This document shows positions 1-9,358 of a stretch of DNA of 55,319 nt, in pieces. A program made the translations under genes and the position numbers. The DNA comes from Lachnospiraceae bacterium UBA3310 (GTDB lineage: Bacteria; Bacillota; Clostridia; Lachnospirales; Lachnospiraceae). Below the pieces are notes generated by a model. It was not told where the DNA came from. It saw only the letters and a program-made list of their open reading frames with translations, and searched no databases. The first letter of the stretch is position 1; each line of letters opens with the position of its first letter. The DNA lies in contig DESQ01000021.1 of the NCBI GenBank assembly GCA_002361355.1, positions 1 to 55,319 of the forward strand. The letters are read 5' to 3'.

Positions 1-29
1 TTCAAATTTTGAGATAGGAGAATACTGAC

Positions 30-437
30 ATGAAAACAGAAAAGAAAAGCTACGGAAAAATAATTCTTGCTCTGGCAATGCTGCTCGTTGTAATCGTCGC
101 TCTGCTTGCCGTCTACCGCTTTACCAGACCCGGCAGTGAATCGGGTGCAAAAACCATTACCATTGACGTCATCCACAGGGACGCCTCCCTGAAAGCCTTC
201 AACTATCACACTGACCGGGAATTTCTCGGGGAGGTTCTCACAGACGAGGCCCTTGTAAGCGGGGAATCCGGCCCTTACGGCCTGTTTATCACTACGGTAG
301 ACGGGGAGACGGCGGATGACGCCGCGCAGGAATGGTGGTGTATCACCCGGGATGGCGAAATACTCAATACCTCGGCCGACCAGACCCCCATCGCTGACGG
401 CGACAAATATGAGCTGACGCTCACCACGGGATACTGA
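30..437 (+). CDS. DUF4430 membrane-anchored protein
   Basis: This 135-residue protein has a short basic N-terminus, one hydrophobic anchor (about residues 10-28) and a small extracytoplasmic domain. The pattern of that domain (FLGEVL near 65, GPYGLFITTVDG near 82, WWCITRDG near 102) is that of DUF4430, which is related to the C-terminal domain of transcobalamin-like proteins. A GATAGGAG ribosome site precedes the ATG. An ECF-transporter S component follows 23 bases downstream, so the pair may capture and import a vitamin or a similar small molecule. The link to corrinoids is inferred from the family only; no ligand can be read from the sequence. The window begins 29 bases upstream, so earlier operon members may be missing. 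Confidence 0.8.
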   Translation: MKTEKKSYGKIILALAMLLVVIVALLAVYRFTRPGSESGAKTITIDVIHRDASLKAFNYHTDREFLGEVLTDEALVSGESGPYGLFITTVDGETADDAAQEWWCITRDGEILNTSADQTPIADGDKYELTLTTGY

Positions 438-460
438 TCATAAAAGAGCGGGGTAACACT

Positions 461-985
461 ATGCAAAAAGACACTTCTCCCCTTACCATAACGCAGATTG
501 CCACAATGGGCGTTTTAGGAGCCATCCTTCTGGTCGGTCAGCTTGCCATGTCACCCCTCCCCAACATCGAACCCGTCACCACGCTGATTATCATCTACAC
601 GCTGACCTACAAAAAGAAGGCCTTTTTCAGCATATACGTTTTCGTGCTGTTAGAAGGCCTTATTTTCGGCTTCGGCATCTGGTGGGTCAGCTATCTTTAT
701 ATCTGGAGTCTCCTCGCTCTGCTCGTACTGGCGCTTTATAAGCTGGACTCCGCTCTTCTCTGGGCAGTCGTTTCAGGGGCGTTCGGCCTGCTGTTCGGCG
801 CGCTCTGCGCCATCCCTTACCTGGTATCGGGCGGCGCCGGGGCCGCCTTCGCCTACTGGACTGCCGGAATTCCCTATGACGTCCTGCACTGCGGCGGAAA
901 CTTTGTACTCACTCTTGTCTTATACAAACCACTGCTACGGCTTTTAAAAAAGCTGTCCTCCGGTACGCCGGCATCTCCTCTATAA
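461..985 (+). CDS. ECF transporter S component
   Basis: This 174-residue, very hydrophobic protein has about five or six membrane segments and the N-terminal pattern (TITQIATMGVLGAILLVGQL) typical of substrate-binding S components of energy-coupling factor vitamin transporters. Such proteins bind the substrate in the membrane and work with a shared EcfA1/EcfA2/EcfT energising module, which is not in this window. It follows the DUF4430 gene and is probably co-transcribed with it. The substrate is not determined; the DUF4430 partner hints at a cobamide-like ligand, but this is inference. It ends 13 bases before the convergently read chemotaxis receptor, and no clear terminator is visible between them. 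Confidence 0.75.
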   Translation: MQKDTSPLTITQIATMGVLGAILLVGQLAMSPLPNIEPVTTLIIIYTLTYKKKAFFSIYVFVLLEGLIFGFGIWWVSYLYIWSLLALLVLALYKLDSALLWAVVSGAFGLLFGALCAIPYLVSGGAGAAFAYWTAGIPYDVLHCGGNFVLTLVLYKPLLRLLKKLSSGTPASPL

Positions 986-998
986 AAATCATTTCATC

Positions 999-3047
999 TT
1001 ATCTGCGGAACTTCCTGACAATCTCTCCCAGATAATCCGCCATCTGCTTGTTTTGCATCGACTGATTCTGCGTCGTTCCCGCAATCTCAGCAGTCATTCC
1101 ATTCTTCTCCACAATGTTTTCAATGGCGGTCTGGTTTTCTCCCATAATGGCGCTTACATTTCCTGCGTTTTCCGAAATCTGCGCCACGGACTCTTCCAGC
1201 CTATTCACAGCGTCGAGCATATGGTCCAGCTCATCCTTAATGCCGCCCACGGCCTCGCTGTAATTTGTCGATTTCTCTGCAAACCCTTTAAACTGCACCA
1301 CAACATCCTGCTCCATAAAGGCGATGATAGATTCAAAACAGTTGTTGACAATGGCAATACTGTTATTGGCTTCCCCGCAAATATCCTGAATGGAGGAAGC
1401 TGTATTTTTAGATATCTCCGCCAGATTGGCAATGGAGCCCGCCACCACGGCAAACCCTTTTCCGGCCTCCCCGGCCCTCGCAGCCTCAATAGATGCGTTG
1501 AGCGACAGCAGATTGGTTTTTCCCGCAATACTCAGGATCTCTGAAGCCAGTTCATTGATCTTTGTCAGGCTCTTCAATTCCTCGATTGCCTTCTGAACCT
1601 CGTCCTTTGTCTCTCTTAACTTGATCTCTCCATTCTGGTAGGCATAGTCGGCCTGCCCCTTCATATCTTCGGCGCTGCCGATCACAGCGCTGCTCGTATC
1701 CACAGAAGATCTGATCCCTTCTAATATACTATCCGCCAATTCATTGATACTGTCAATCTCCAAATTCACATTTCTGACAAGAGCATTGGTATTTTCCATG
1801 GAAGCTGAAAGCTGCTGTGCAATAGCTATGTTATCCGATGTGCCGTCAGCCAGCGATAGAGACGAGTCATGCATACTCTCCGCTTTCTCATTGAGGGACT
1901 GCGAGCACTCATTCAAGGTATCTGAGATGGACTGCAGGGAATGAATCAAGCCGTCCGTTGCCTCCGCGATGCTTCCCAGCTCATCCCCTCTCTTGATATG
2001 TTTTTGGATCTTGGGATTGTCAGATATATCAAAGTTCTGCAATGCCACGATGCTTTCCTCTATGGCTCCCATAGGCCTCATAAAGCCCCTGATAATCACA
2101 CTGGATACCACCAACAGAACCACCAACGCCGCCACAACAAAAAGCGTCATGCTCTGCTCCAACCGCACCGTGGTCTCAAAAATTTCCTCGGAGCTGTCGG
2201 AAATGATAAAGATCCATCCCCGGTTAGCCATATAATAATAGGTGGCAATATTTTTTATTCCATTCTCTGTATACTCAATAAAACCAATGTCATTTTCCGC
2301 CTTCCCGCCATACTGTCCGCACAGCGTCTTGATATAGTCCTCTTGGGCCTCTTTTGCAATCATTTCACTGTCGTCGCAAAAGATATACTGTCCATTCACC
2401 GCATTTACCATGCAGTAAGTCGCATTCTCCATTCCCTGCATAGTCAGAGAATCCAAAAGCTGCACCAGCCCCGTAGTGAAAACACCGCCGCCAACCAGAC
2501 CGATCGGATTTCCGTTCTCGTCTAACACCGCGCGGTACATGGACACAATCTGCTGTCCGCTGGCCGGAGAAATAATAATACCTGTATTGTAAACACCGTC
2601 CGCCGCAAGCATGGCGTCCTGCAACGCTTTTAAGGAATCTCCTTCTCTGGTAGTAATTCCCACCACCGCAGCGTTTGTATGGGCCAAAACATGGGTGTTC
2701 CATTCGCTCACATAAAACCCTTCCAGATTTTCCACATCCGCCGAAAACTTCTCCGTGTATGCCTGAGCAGCCTCAAAGGCTGCCTGATCTGTAGGATTCT
2801 TCAGCACCGTCTGAATCTCTCCCGCACGGCTGTAAGCGGTAAGCAGCTTTTCCGTCTCCTGCACATAATTTTCAATGATCTGACTGCGCTCCTCCACCAC
2901 CGTCTCCATATTATTTGTGGTGCTCTTTCTCGTATTATTGGTGATAACCCTGCCAATAAACAAAACCATCGCCGTCATAACAATAATCTGCATAATCAGA
3001 ATACAGGCCGTAATCTTTGTACCCAGTCTCCTCGTCCAGCTCTTCAT
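999..3047 (-). CDS. Methyl-accepting chemotaxis protein
   Basis: This 682-residue membrane receptor has a first membrane segment at about 12-34, a large extracellular Cache-type sensor at about 35-295, a second membrane segment at about 298-318, a HAMP-like linker and a cytoplasmic signalling domain. The tip of the signalling hairpin carries the conserved SLNASIEAARAGEAGKGFAV stretch that contacts CheA and CheW. It should sense an extracellular small molecule and control swimming; the ligand is unknown. The ATG has an AGGAGG ribosome site five bases upstream. It is transcribed alone from a consensus sigma-A promoter at 3144-3172. It lies next to a sugar-utilisation cassette, which may or may not be functionally linked. 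No C-terminal receptor-methylase pentapeptide is seen. Confidence 0.93.
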   Translation of the reverse strand: MKSWTRRLGTKITACILIMQIIVMTAMVLFIGRVITNNTRKSTTNNMETVVEERSQIIENYVQETEKLLTAYSRAGEIQTVLKNPTDQAAFEAAQAYTEKFSADVENLEGFYVSEWNTHVLAHTNAAVVGITTREGDSLKALQDAMLAADGVYNTGIIISPASGQQIVSMYRAVLDENGNPIGLVGGGVFTTGLVQLLDSLTMQGMENATYCMVNAVNGQYIFCDDSEMIAKEAQEDYIKTLCGQYGGKAENDIGFIEYTENGIKNIATYYYMANRGWIFIISDSSEEIFETTVRLEQSMTLFVVAALVVLLVVSSVIIRGFMRPMGAIEESIVALQNFDISDNPKIQKHIKRGDELGSIAEATDGLIHSLQSISDTLNECSQSLNEKAESMHDSSLSLADGTSDNIAIAQQLSASMENTNALVRNVNLEIDSINELADSILEGIRSSVDTSSAVIGSAEDMKGQADYAYQNGEIKLRETKDEVQKAIEELKSLTKINELASEILSIAGKTNLLSLNASIEAARAGEAGKGFAVVAGSIANLAEISKNTASSIQDICGEANNSIAIVNNCFESIIAFMEQDVVVQFKGFAEKSTNYSEAVGGIKDELDHMLDAVNRLEESVAQISENAGNVSAIMGENQTAIENIVEKNGMTAEIAGTTQNQSMQNKQMADYLGEIVRKFRR

Positions 3048-3143
3048 TTCTGCCTCCTGTTCCGGTTTCTTTCCGTACTTTTCGTTTTTCCCATTTTCAT
3101 CGGAATACAGCTTTAGTTAAACATTTTACTATTGTACAAAAAA

Positions 3144-3172
3144 ATTATAACGAACAGACCTCTCTTTGTCAA
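3144..3172 (-). promoter_or_regulatory. Sigma-A promoter of chemotaxis receptor
   Basis: Read on the minus strand there is an exact TTGACA (3167-3172), a 17-base spacer and an exact TATAAT (3144-3149). This is a full match to the housekeeping consensus, about 97 bases before the receptor ATG. It begins 17 bases after the stop codon of the SGNH esterase gene. Chemotaxis genes often use a flagellar sigma factor, so a perfect housekeeping promoter is notable. Confidence 0.8.
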
Positions 3173-3189
3173 TGAAAGGATTGAAACCA

Positions 3190-4896
3190 TTAGACATAGC
3201 CGAACCCCAGAATCGTAAATTCCTTCTCTTCGTCGCCCGCCGCCATCCGTACTTGAATCACATGTCTTTTCGCTTCTTCTTCCTGTATCAGAATCACAGG
3301 ATTGCAGTGAATCCAGCCGTTTATATGAGGATCCGCCGTAAGCCTCTTCTCCCCGTCCACATAGACCTCCGCCCTGCCTGCCTGCACCTCCCCGGAATCC
3401 TTAAAGATAAGCAGGAGAGCCCTGCAGTCCAGTTCCAGCACAAAGGGTTCGTCTCCCTTCTCCTTACTCCCGTCGTACATCCAGTTGTAGGGAAACTCTG
3501 GTGTAAGCGTCAGCTCTTCGTCCATCTCCACCGCCTGCAGATTGCCGTCCGTCAGGCAAAAGCTCCCGCAGGAAACCGCCGCTCCGGCAGGCATATCCTT
3601 ACGGTCGAGAAGCCGGATCCGCTCAAAATCAGCGCCGATGACAGGCTTCGGCAAACCGTTTTGTAAAAGCTCCTCTCCTTCGCTTCTGTCTTCCGCCGCC
3701 TGTTCAAAAAAGGAAGTCAGACAATCCGCCATAATGGTATGCCCTGCGTTGGTAGGATGAAACATATCATAGAAAAACTGGTTCTTAGACAGCACGCGCC
3801 CGTTTCCCGGTTTTAAGCGAAACTGAGGCGTTACGGCATTAAGCACGCTGACCATGGGCAGCCGGTAGCGTTCCCCTACCACCTTAAGCCTGTCCTGTAA
3901 ATTCCAGTCGTCCGCAAACACGGAAAACAGCAGGATCACCGCAGGCCGGTTCGGGAGCGTGAGGATCCTGCGCACCAGGCTCTCATAACAGTTGCCCTGC
4001 GTCTCATCCCCCTCGTCGTTCACCGCGAACTCTACGATTACAAGATCCGGCGTTTCGCGACCGTCCCGCAGAACATCCCGCTCAAACCGAATCATGCCAA
4101 GCTCCGAGGGCGTACCGCCCACGCCCGCCTTGACAAAGCGGACGTTATCTTCTCTGCCGAAACGCTTTGCAAAGCTCCGATAAGACTTATAGGCATAACA
4201 CTCCGTGTTGATCGGCGTCGCGCCCGCCCCCTGCGTAATAGAGCCGCCGATATAGGCAATCGTCACCGTTTTTCCGTCCTGCGCCCTGTGTATGGCCCGT
4301 CTCGTTCTGGCGGTATCGCCCATACTCATGAGAGAGCGCCGAATCATATTTTGATATGCCTCGGAAGCAAACGCAATCTCCGTCTCCTCCTCCGCTTCCG
4401 GCGCCTGATAACCGTCGTTCAAATAAAAGCGGACGTTCGCCACTGCCAACAGCTCCGGCTGATCAAACAGAAACAGAATCTGTCCCGGCTCCTTGTCGTC
4501 GCCGCTCCACTCCTGTTCCTCCAGCTTAAGCCGCACCTCCGCGCCGTCTCCGCGAAGGGTGGCGCAAATCTGTGTGCCGCCGCCCAGACGGTCTTCTTTT
4601 CCATACATCTGAAAGACAAAACCGATCTCCTGCGCCGGATCTTCCGTCTCCACACTGACGCCGATGCTGTGCACCAGCCTGCGGAAACCGGCTGTATCCC
4701 GCAACAGCGCAAGCATCCCCTCATCCGTAATATTGCCTGTCACCTGTGCGCTGTTGACCAATCTCCCCATATCCTCGTAAATAAACTGCACGTTTCTGCC
4801 GTCCGGCTGCACTGAGCCGAATATTTCCTTGTCGCGCATCACATAAAAGAAGAACCGCCTGCTCTCAGGATCCTTCGGCGCCGCCTTACCGCTCAT
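3190..4896 (-). CDS. SGNH/GDSL-family esterase
   Basis: This 568-residue protein has no signal peptide. It has an N-terminal beta-rich region (about 1-200), an SGNH hydrolase core (about 205-400) and a C-terminal beta-sandwich-like tail. The catalytic blocks are visible: GGSIT with Ser219, a Gly in GVGG near 258-261, Asn293 in FAVND, and Asp377 with His380 in DMFH. Enzymes of this fold remove acetyl or other acyl groups from sugars. As the last gene of a cassette with GH43, GH3 and ABC sugar transport genes it probably de-esterifies imported xylan-type oligosaccharides; the exact substrate is inferred. AAGGAGG lies eight bases before the ATG. The gap to the GH43 gene is 39 bases. Confidence 0.85.
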   Translation of the reverse strand: MSGKAAPKDPESRRFFFYVMRDKEIFGSVQPDGRNVQFIYEDMGRLVNSAQVTGNITDEGMLALLRDTAGFRRLVHSIGVSVETEDPAQEIGFVFQMYGKEDRLGGGTQICATLRGDGAEVRLKLEEQEWSGDDKEPGQILFLFDQPELLAVANVRFYLNDGYQAPEAEEETEIAFASEAYQNMIRRSLMSMGDTARTRRAIHRAQDGKTVTIAYIGGSITQGAGATPINTECYAYKSYRSFAKRFGREDNVRFVKAGVGGTPSELGMIRFERDVLRDGRETPDLVIVEFAVNDEGDETQGNCYESLVRRILTLPNRPAVILLFSVFADDWNLQDRLKVVGERYRLPMVSVLNAVTPQFRLKPGNGRVLSKNQFFYDMFHPTNAGHTIMADCLTSFFEQAAEDRSEGEELLQNGLPKPVIGADFERIRLLDRKDMPAGAAVSCGSFCLTDGNLQAVEMDEELTLTPEFPYNWMYDGSKEKGDEPFVLELDCRALLLIFKDSGEVQAGRAEVYVDGEKRLTADPHINGWIHCNPVILIQEEEAKRHVIQVRMAAGDEEKEFTILGFGYV

Positions 4897-4935
4897 CTGC
4901 TATACCTCCTTGTCTCACAATTCCACGCTCCTATT

Positions 4936-6339
4936 TTACAGAAGGGTAAACGACAAAAGGCTGGCGTTACGTTCCCCGCGATAGGTCAGGTAAACCGCCT
5001 GTTTTCCGTCGGGAATTTTAACCGGAGCGGCATACTCCTCCCACACGTTCGTATCCTCCACCCTGATCCTGGCCAAAACCTCCCCGTCCCACGCCGTCCT
5101 CACCTCAAAGATGCCGGCTCCGTACCCCCTGGTCTTTATTCTGATTTCTGTTACGCCGTGACAGTCGAAATACTTAAAACCGGCCGTAGCCGTATCTTTC
5201 ATATTTCCGATATAGCCCGGCTCCTCGTCTCCATCCCTGCCGTCCTGCATAATCTTCGGGTACTCGTCCCCGCCCACATACACGGAGGGCTTTTCGGTAA
5301 AGAGATGGCAGGCCAAATAAGCGGGATACTCTCCTTTTCCCGCAAGAGGGCCGCCGTTTAACCCGCAGGAGGTGATCTCCACCTGAAAAATCCTTCCGTC
5401 CGGCAGTATTTCCAGCTTTTCCGCGCATCCCTGCCTGCTGTACCAGGTGCCGTTGGTATGGCGGTGATAAAAAATATACCATGTGCCGCCGATTTTCACC
5501 ATGCTTCCGTGGTTGTTGGCTCCGTAGGCCATGGGACGATCCGCCGGCTTATAGGTATCGATATGTAAATCACAGTTGCTCACCAGAACGCCGCCGTAGG
5601 TAAAGCCCCCTGTGGGCTTCCTGCTTGTGGCATAACACAGTTCGTGCATAGCAGTGGAAGAATAAATTAGATAGTAAATATCCCCCGCTTTGCGTATCGA
5701 CGACGCCTCAAAAAAAGCATGGCCCTCAAATCCCGTTCCTTCGCTGTACTCACAACCGGGAATCACCGTCACCGGAGGCTCCGTCACCGTCAGCATATCC
5801 GGCCCCAATACAACAGCCCGCGATCCCGTCCGGGATTTGTCCCCACGCGGACAGAATCCCGTATACAGATAGGTGCTTTCTCCTTCCGTCAACACGCCTG
5901 GGTCAAACTGCGGTTCATCCCCTTCCTTTTCTCCCAGTCTGGTGCCGTCCTCATAGCGCACATAACCGTAAAATTCATACCGCCCTGCCGGTTTATCGCA
6001 GACAGCCACGGAAACCACGTTTGCTTTATCCAGCACGTAATACAGATAGTATCTGCCGTCCGGCCCAACCGTGACGTCAGGCGCATACAGGCACATTTTT
6101 CCTTCCTGGTTCATAGGATCCTCTGTTTTAGGATAGATCACGCCCTCGTAGCGCCAGTCCGCCAAATCCTCCACGGGCGCGGACCAACAGACATAATCTC
6201 CCATACAGAAAACATAGCCGTTATAAAGATCGTGGGAGCCGTACACATAGACCCTGCCGTCAAACACATAGGGTTCCCCGTCCGGAATGTACTCCCACGA
6301 GGGGAGATATGGATTATACGCCTGTTTCTTTCTATTCAT
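4936..6339 (-). CDS. Glycoside hydrolase family 43 enzyme
   Basis: This 467-residue protein has a five-bladed beta-propeller (about 1-330) followed by a jelly-roll domain resembling a CBM6-type module (about 340-467). Likely active-site residues are Asp20 (base, in IPDGEPYV), Asp88 (pKa modulator, in YAPDV) and Glu211 (acid, in FFEASS); His277 lies in NNHGS, a conserved propeller position. GH43 enzymes are mostly beta-xylosidases and alpha-L-arabinofuranosidases, and activity on xylan or arabinan side chains fits the neighbours. There is no signal peptide, so it should act in the cytoplasm on imported oligosaccharides. Its ATG overlaps the end of the GH3 gene by eight bases, which suggests translational coupling. 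Confidence 0.9.
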   Translation of the reverse strand: MNRKKQAYNPYLPSWEYIPDGEPYVFDGRVYVYGSHDLYNGYVFCMGDYVCWSAPVEDLADWRYEGVIYPKTEDPMNQEGKMCLYAPDVTVGPDGRYYLYYVLDKANVVSVAVCDKPAGRYEFYGYVRYEDGTRLGEKEGDEPQFDPGVLTEGESTYLYTGFCPRGDKSRTGSRAVVLGPDMLTVTEPPVTVIPGCEYSEGTGFEGHAFFEASSIRKAGDIYYLIYSSTAMHELCYATSRKPTGGFTYGGVLVSNCDLHIDTYKPADRPMAYGANNHGSMVKIGGTWYIFYHRHTNGTWYSRQGCAEKLEILPDGRIFQVEITSCGLNGGPLAGKGEYPAYLACHLFTEKPSVYVGGDEYPKIMQDGRDGDEEPGYIGNMKDTATAGFKYFDCHGVTEIRIKTRGYGAGIFEVRTAWDGEVLARIRVEDTNVWEEYAAPVKIPDGKQAVYLTYRGERNASLLSFTLL

Positions 6340-8455
6340 CTATTCTGATCTCCACACAAGATTTTCCGGAAAGCGCCGCCGTACGCTCATCCGGCTGTCC
6401 GGTTCCCACATAGAGCCGGTATTTTCCGCTGCCCTTTACCTGCTCTCCCTCCTCGTTCACCACAAGGAAGGCGTCTCCGGACACCGCCATTCCCATCTCC
6501 TTCTCTTCCCCTGCCGCGAGGAAAACCCGCGCAAAGGCGCAAAGGCTGTGATTCGGTACGGCAAACGGCGACTCCAAATCCTTCACATATATCTGTACCA
6601 CGTCGCCCGTCGCGGCGCTTCCGGCATTTTTGACTTTCACGCGGATGTGAACCGCACCCGTATCCGCGTCTCTCGAAGAAAGAACCGCGCTCTCCACCCT
6701 CACGTCGCCGTAGGTCAGACCGTACCCGAAGGGATAAAGCGCTTCCCCTTCCATATAGCGGTAGGTTCTGCCCTTCATGGAATAATCCTCAAAGGGCGGC
6801 AGCTCCTGTACGGAGCGGTAAAAAGTCACCGGCAGCTTTCCAGAAGGAGAAGCGTCCCCGAAGAGAAGATCCGCCACGGCCTTTCCACCCCTTGCGCCGG
6901 GATACCAAAGCTGCAGCACCGCCGCCGCCTTCTCCTCCGCCATGGAAAGATCCATCGCGCTGCCCGTCATGAGGCAGACAATCACCGGCTTGCCCACGGC
7001 AAACACCGCCTCCATCAAAACAATCTGGCTGGCTGGCAACTTCAGATCCGGCTTGTCGCCCGCCGCATAGCTGTTGCCCGTGTCACCCTGCTCTCCTTCC
7101 AGCGTCTCGTTTAAGCCCAGACAAAGCACCACCACGTCGCTGTGCTTCGCCACCGTCACCGCCTCCGCAATGCGGTCGTTTTCCAGCGAAAGATTCTCCA
7201 CACGATCCTTAAACAGGTGAGAGCCTTCCGAATACAAAACTCTCCCGTCATTCCCGACTTTATCCTGTATCCCCTCTAAAACCGTAATATATCTGGAAGA
7301 GGTTCCGTGGTAATTTCCGACTAACGCCTCTCTGCTATTGGCATTTGGCCCGATCACGCCGATGGTCCGTCCCGTCTTTTTCTGCAGAGGCAGGATTCCG
7401 TCGTTTTTCAGAAGCACCACCGCTTCCTTCGTCATCTGCTCCGCCAACGCCAGATGCTCCTCACACTCTACTTTTTCATAGGGGATCTGATCGTAACCGC
7501 TCCCGTCGAAGAGTCCCAACAGGTATCTTGCGGTAAATGCCCGCACCGCCGCCTCCGTGATCTCCTCCTCCGTCACCAGTCCTTCCTTCCATGCCTGCAA
7601 CAGATGCAGATAAGTCACGCCGCAGTTAATATCACAGCCATTTTTTAACGCCATGGCCGCCGATTCCTCCGGCGTATGGGTCACCAGGTGATTTTCGTGG
7701 AAGTCCTTAATCGCCCAGCAGTCCGATACGAAATGTCCCTGAAAGCCCCACTCTTCCCGTAAAATCTCCTGAATCAGCGTCCGGCTGCCGCAACAAGGTT
7801 CTCCGTTGGTGCGGTTATAAGCGCCCATCACGGCCTCCACGCCTGCCTCCTGCACACAGGCCTTGAAGGCAGGCAGATAAGTCTCAGCCATATCCTTTTT
7901 GGACGCCACCGCGTTAAACTCATGCCGCAGCGCCTCCGGCCCGGAATGCACCGCAAAGTGCTTTGCGCAGGCGGCGGATTTCAACATTGTCTCGTCCTCT
8001 CCCTGCAGGCCCTCCACATAGGCAACACCCAGCCTGGAAGTGAGATAGGGATCCTCCCCGTAGGTCTCCTGTCCCCTGCCCCATCTTGGGTCTCTGAATA
8101 TATTTACGTTGGGGGACCAGAAAGTCAATCCCTTATAAATATCTCTGTCATTTTCCACGGAAAGGGCGTTGTACTTTGCCCGGCCTTCCGTCGCTGCCAC
8201 ATCACCGGCCTTCTGAATCAATTCCGTATCAAAGGTGGCCGCCATGCCGATTGCCTGTGGGAAACTTGTGGCCGTGCCGGCTCTGGCTACTCCATGCAGC
8301 GCCTCTCCCCACCAGTTATACGCCGGGATTCCCAGTCTCTCTATAGCCGGCGCATCATAACGAAGCTGGGAGGCTCTCTCCTCTATTGTCATCCGGCTCA
8401 CTAATTCCCTTGCACGCTCTCTTGCCCGCGCTCTGGCTTTCTCTCGATTCACCAT
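6332..8455 (-). CDS. Glycoside hydrolase family 3 beta-glycosidase (xylosidase-like)
   Basis: This protein of about 707 residues has the GH3 N-terminal barrel (NWWGEALHGVA, FWSPNVNIFRDPRWGRGQE, KHFAVHSGPE), the nucleophile Asp245 in FVSDCWAI, a second alpha/beta sandwich domain and a C-terminal fibronectin-III-like domain. The overall pattern is close to bacterial and plant beta-xylosidases of GH3, but a glucosidase cannot be excluded. No signal peptide is seen, so action is cytoplasmic. An in-frame ATG seven codons upstream (8476) has no ribosome site, while GGAAGG lies ten bases before the ATG at 8455, so the shorter start is chosen. The gene sits between the ABC permease gene and GH43. Confidence 0.92.
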   Translation of the reverse strand: MVNREKARARARERARELVSRMTIEERASQLRYDAPAIERLGIPAYNWWGEALHGVARAGTATSFPQAIGMAATFDTELIQKAGDVAATEGRAKYNALSVENDRDIYKGLTFWSPNVNIFRDPRWGRGQETYGEDPYLTSRLGVAYVEGLQGEDETMLKSAACAKHFAVHSGPEALRHEFNAVASKKDMAETYLPAFKACVQEAGVEAVMGAYNRTNGEPCCGSRTLIQEILREEWGFQGHFVSDCWAIKDFHENHLVTHTPEESAAMALKNGCDINCGVTYLHLLQAWKEGLVTEEEITEAAVRAFTARYLLGLFDGSGYDQIPYEKVECEEHLALAEQMTKEAVVLLKNDGILPLQKKTGRTIGVIGPNANSREALVGNYHGTSSRYITVLEGIQDKVGNDGRVLYSEGSHLFKDRVENLSLENDRIAEAVTVAKHSDVVVLCLGLNETLEGEQGDTGNSYAAGDKPDLKLPASQIVLMEAVFAVGKPVIVCLMTGSAMDLSMAEEKAAAVLQLWYPGARGGKAVADLLFGDASPSGKLPVTFYRSVQELPPFEDYSMKGRTYRYMEGEALYPFGYGLTYGDVRVESAVLSSRDADTGAVHIRVKVKNAGSAATGDVVQIYVKDLESPFAVPNHSLCAFARVFLAAGEEKEMGMAVSGDAFLVVNEEGEQVKGSGKYRLYVGTGQPDERTAALSGKSCVEIRIDE

Positions 8456-8500
8456 TTTCTCTTTTCCTTCCCGCATATATTGTTGTCAATTAACTAATAG

Positions 8501-9343
8501 CTAACCCTTTACCGCGCCCGCTGTCAGGCCGTCTACAATCTGATTACTAAACATACAGTATACAATAATCGTCGGTATGATTGCAATAACGATAGCCGCG
8601 AACATCTGCGAATAATTGGTATTGTATGGGCCTACGAATTTTGACAGGGAAACCGGTAGCGTTTTCTTTGCGTCGTCCGAAATAAATACCATCGCCAAAA
8701 GCAGCTCGTTCCAGTTCCCCACGAAAGTCATCAGGCCCGTCACAAAAAGCCCTGTTCTCGCAAGAGGCAGCGCAATATGGGTAAAGGAACGGTAGATGGA
8801 ACAGCCGTCGATACAGGCCGACTCAAACAGCTCATTGGGCAGGCTCTGAAAAAAACCCGTCATAATAAAGATTGTGATAGGAAGAGACAGCGTCAGATAG
8901 GGCAGAATCAGACCCGTCAGGCTGTTGGTCAGATGCATTTTAGAGAATCTGGTAAACACCGGAATCAAAATACAGTGCACCGGAATCATCATACCCGTCA
9001 GGAAATACGTCATCATCGCTCCCGACAGTTTCCAGCGCATCCTGCCGATGGCAAAAGCCGCCATGGAACCCACCAACAGACATAAAAGCAGGGTCACACC
9101 GCAGACAATCGCAGAGTTTAAGGTCGCTACACCAAGCTTGCCTGCCGTCCATGCAAAGCTGTAGTTTTCAAACATCAGATGCTCCGGCATCGCCCACGGC
9201 GAGACAAAGAGCGTCTTGTCATCCTTCAGTGAAACATAAATTACCCACAACAACGGCAACAAATAAATCACAGCCAAAATCGACAGAAGCACATATATTA
9301 CTTTCATAGAAACTTTTGATTTCTTTTTTCCCGGTTTACTCAT
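8501..9343 (-). CDS. Sugar ABC transporter permease (MalG type)
   Basis: This 280-residue inner-membrane protein has six predicted membrane segments and the permease signature near residue 190 (EsACIDGCSIYRSFTHIALPL), the loop that docks on the ATPase. It belongs to the carbohydrate-uptake CUT1 group. With the MalF-type permease 15 bases upstream and the solute-binding lipoprotein it forms the membrane channel of the oligosaccharide importer. AAAGGAGG precedes the ATG. No ATP-binding gene is present in the cassette; Firmicutes of this kind often use one shared MsmK/MsiK-type ATPase encoded elsewhere. Confidence 0.93.
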   Translation of the reverse strand: MSKPGKKKSKVSMKVIYVLLSILAVIYLLPLLWVIYVSLKDDKTLFVSPWAMPEHLMFENYSFAWTAGKLGVATLNSAIVCGVTLLLCLLVGSMAAFAIGRMRWKLSGAMMTYFLTGMMIPVHCILIPVFTRFSKMHLTNSLTGLILPYLTLSLPITIFIMTGFFQSLPNELFESACIDGCSIYRSFTHIALPLARTGLFVTGLMTFVGNWNELLLAMVFISDDAKKTLPVSLSKFVGPYNTNYSQMFAAIVIAIIPTIIVYCMFSNQIVDGLTAGAVKG

Positions 9344-9358
9344 TTTCTGCCGCCTCCT

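Noticed and set aside
1053..1544. Long plus-strand frame inside the chemotaxis receptor gene
   Set aside because: It is a shadow of the receptor on the opposite strand: the receptor has clear domains and a good ribosome site, and this frame has neither.
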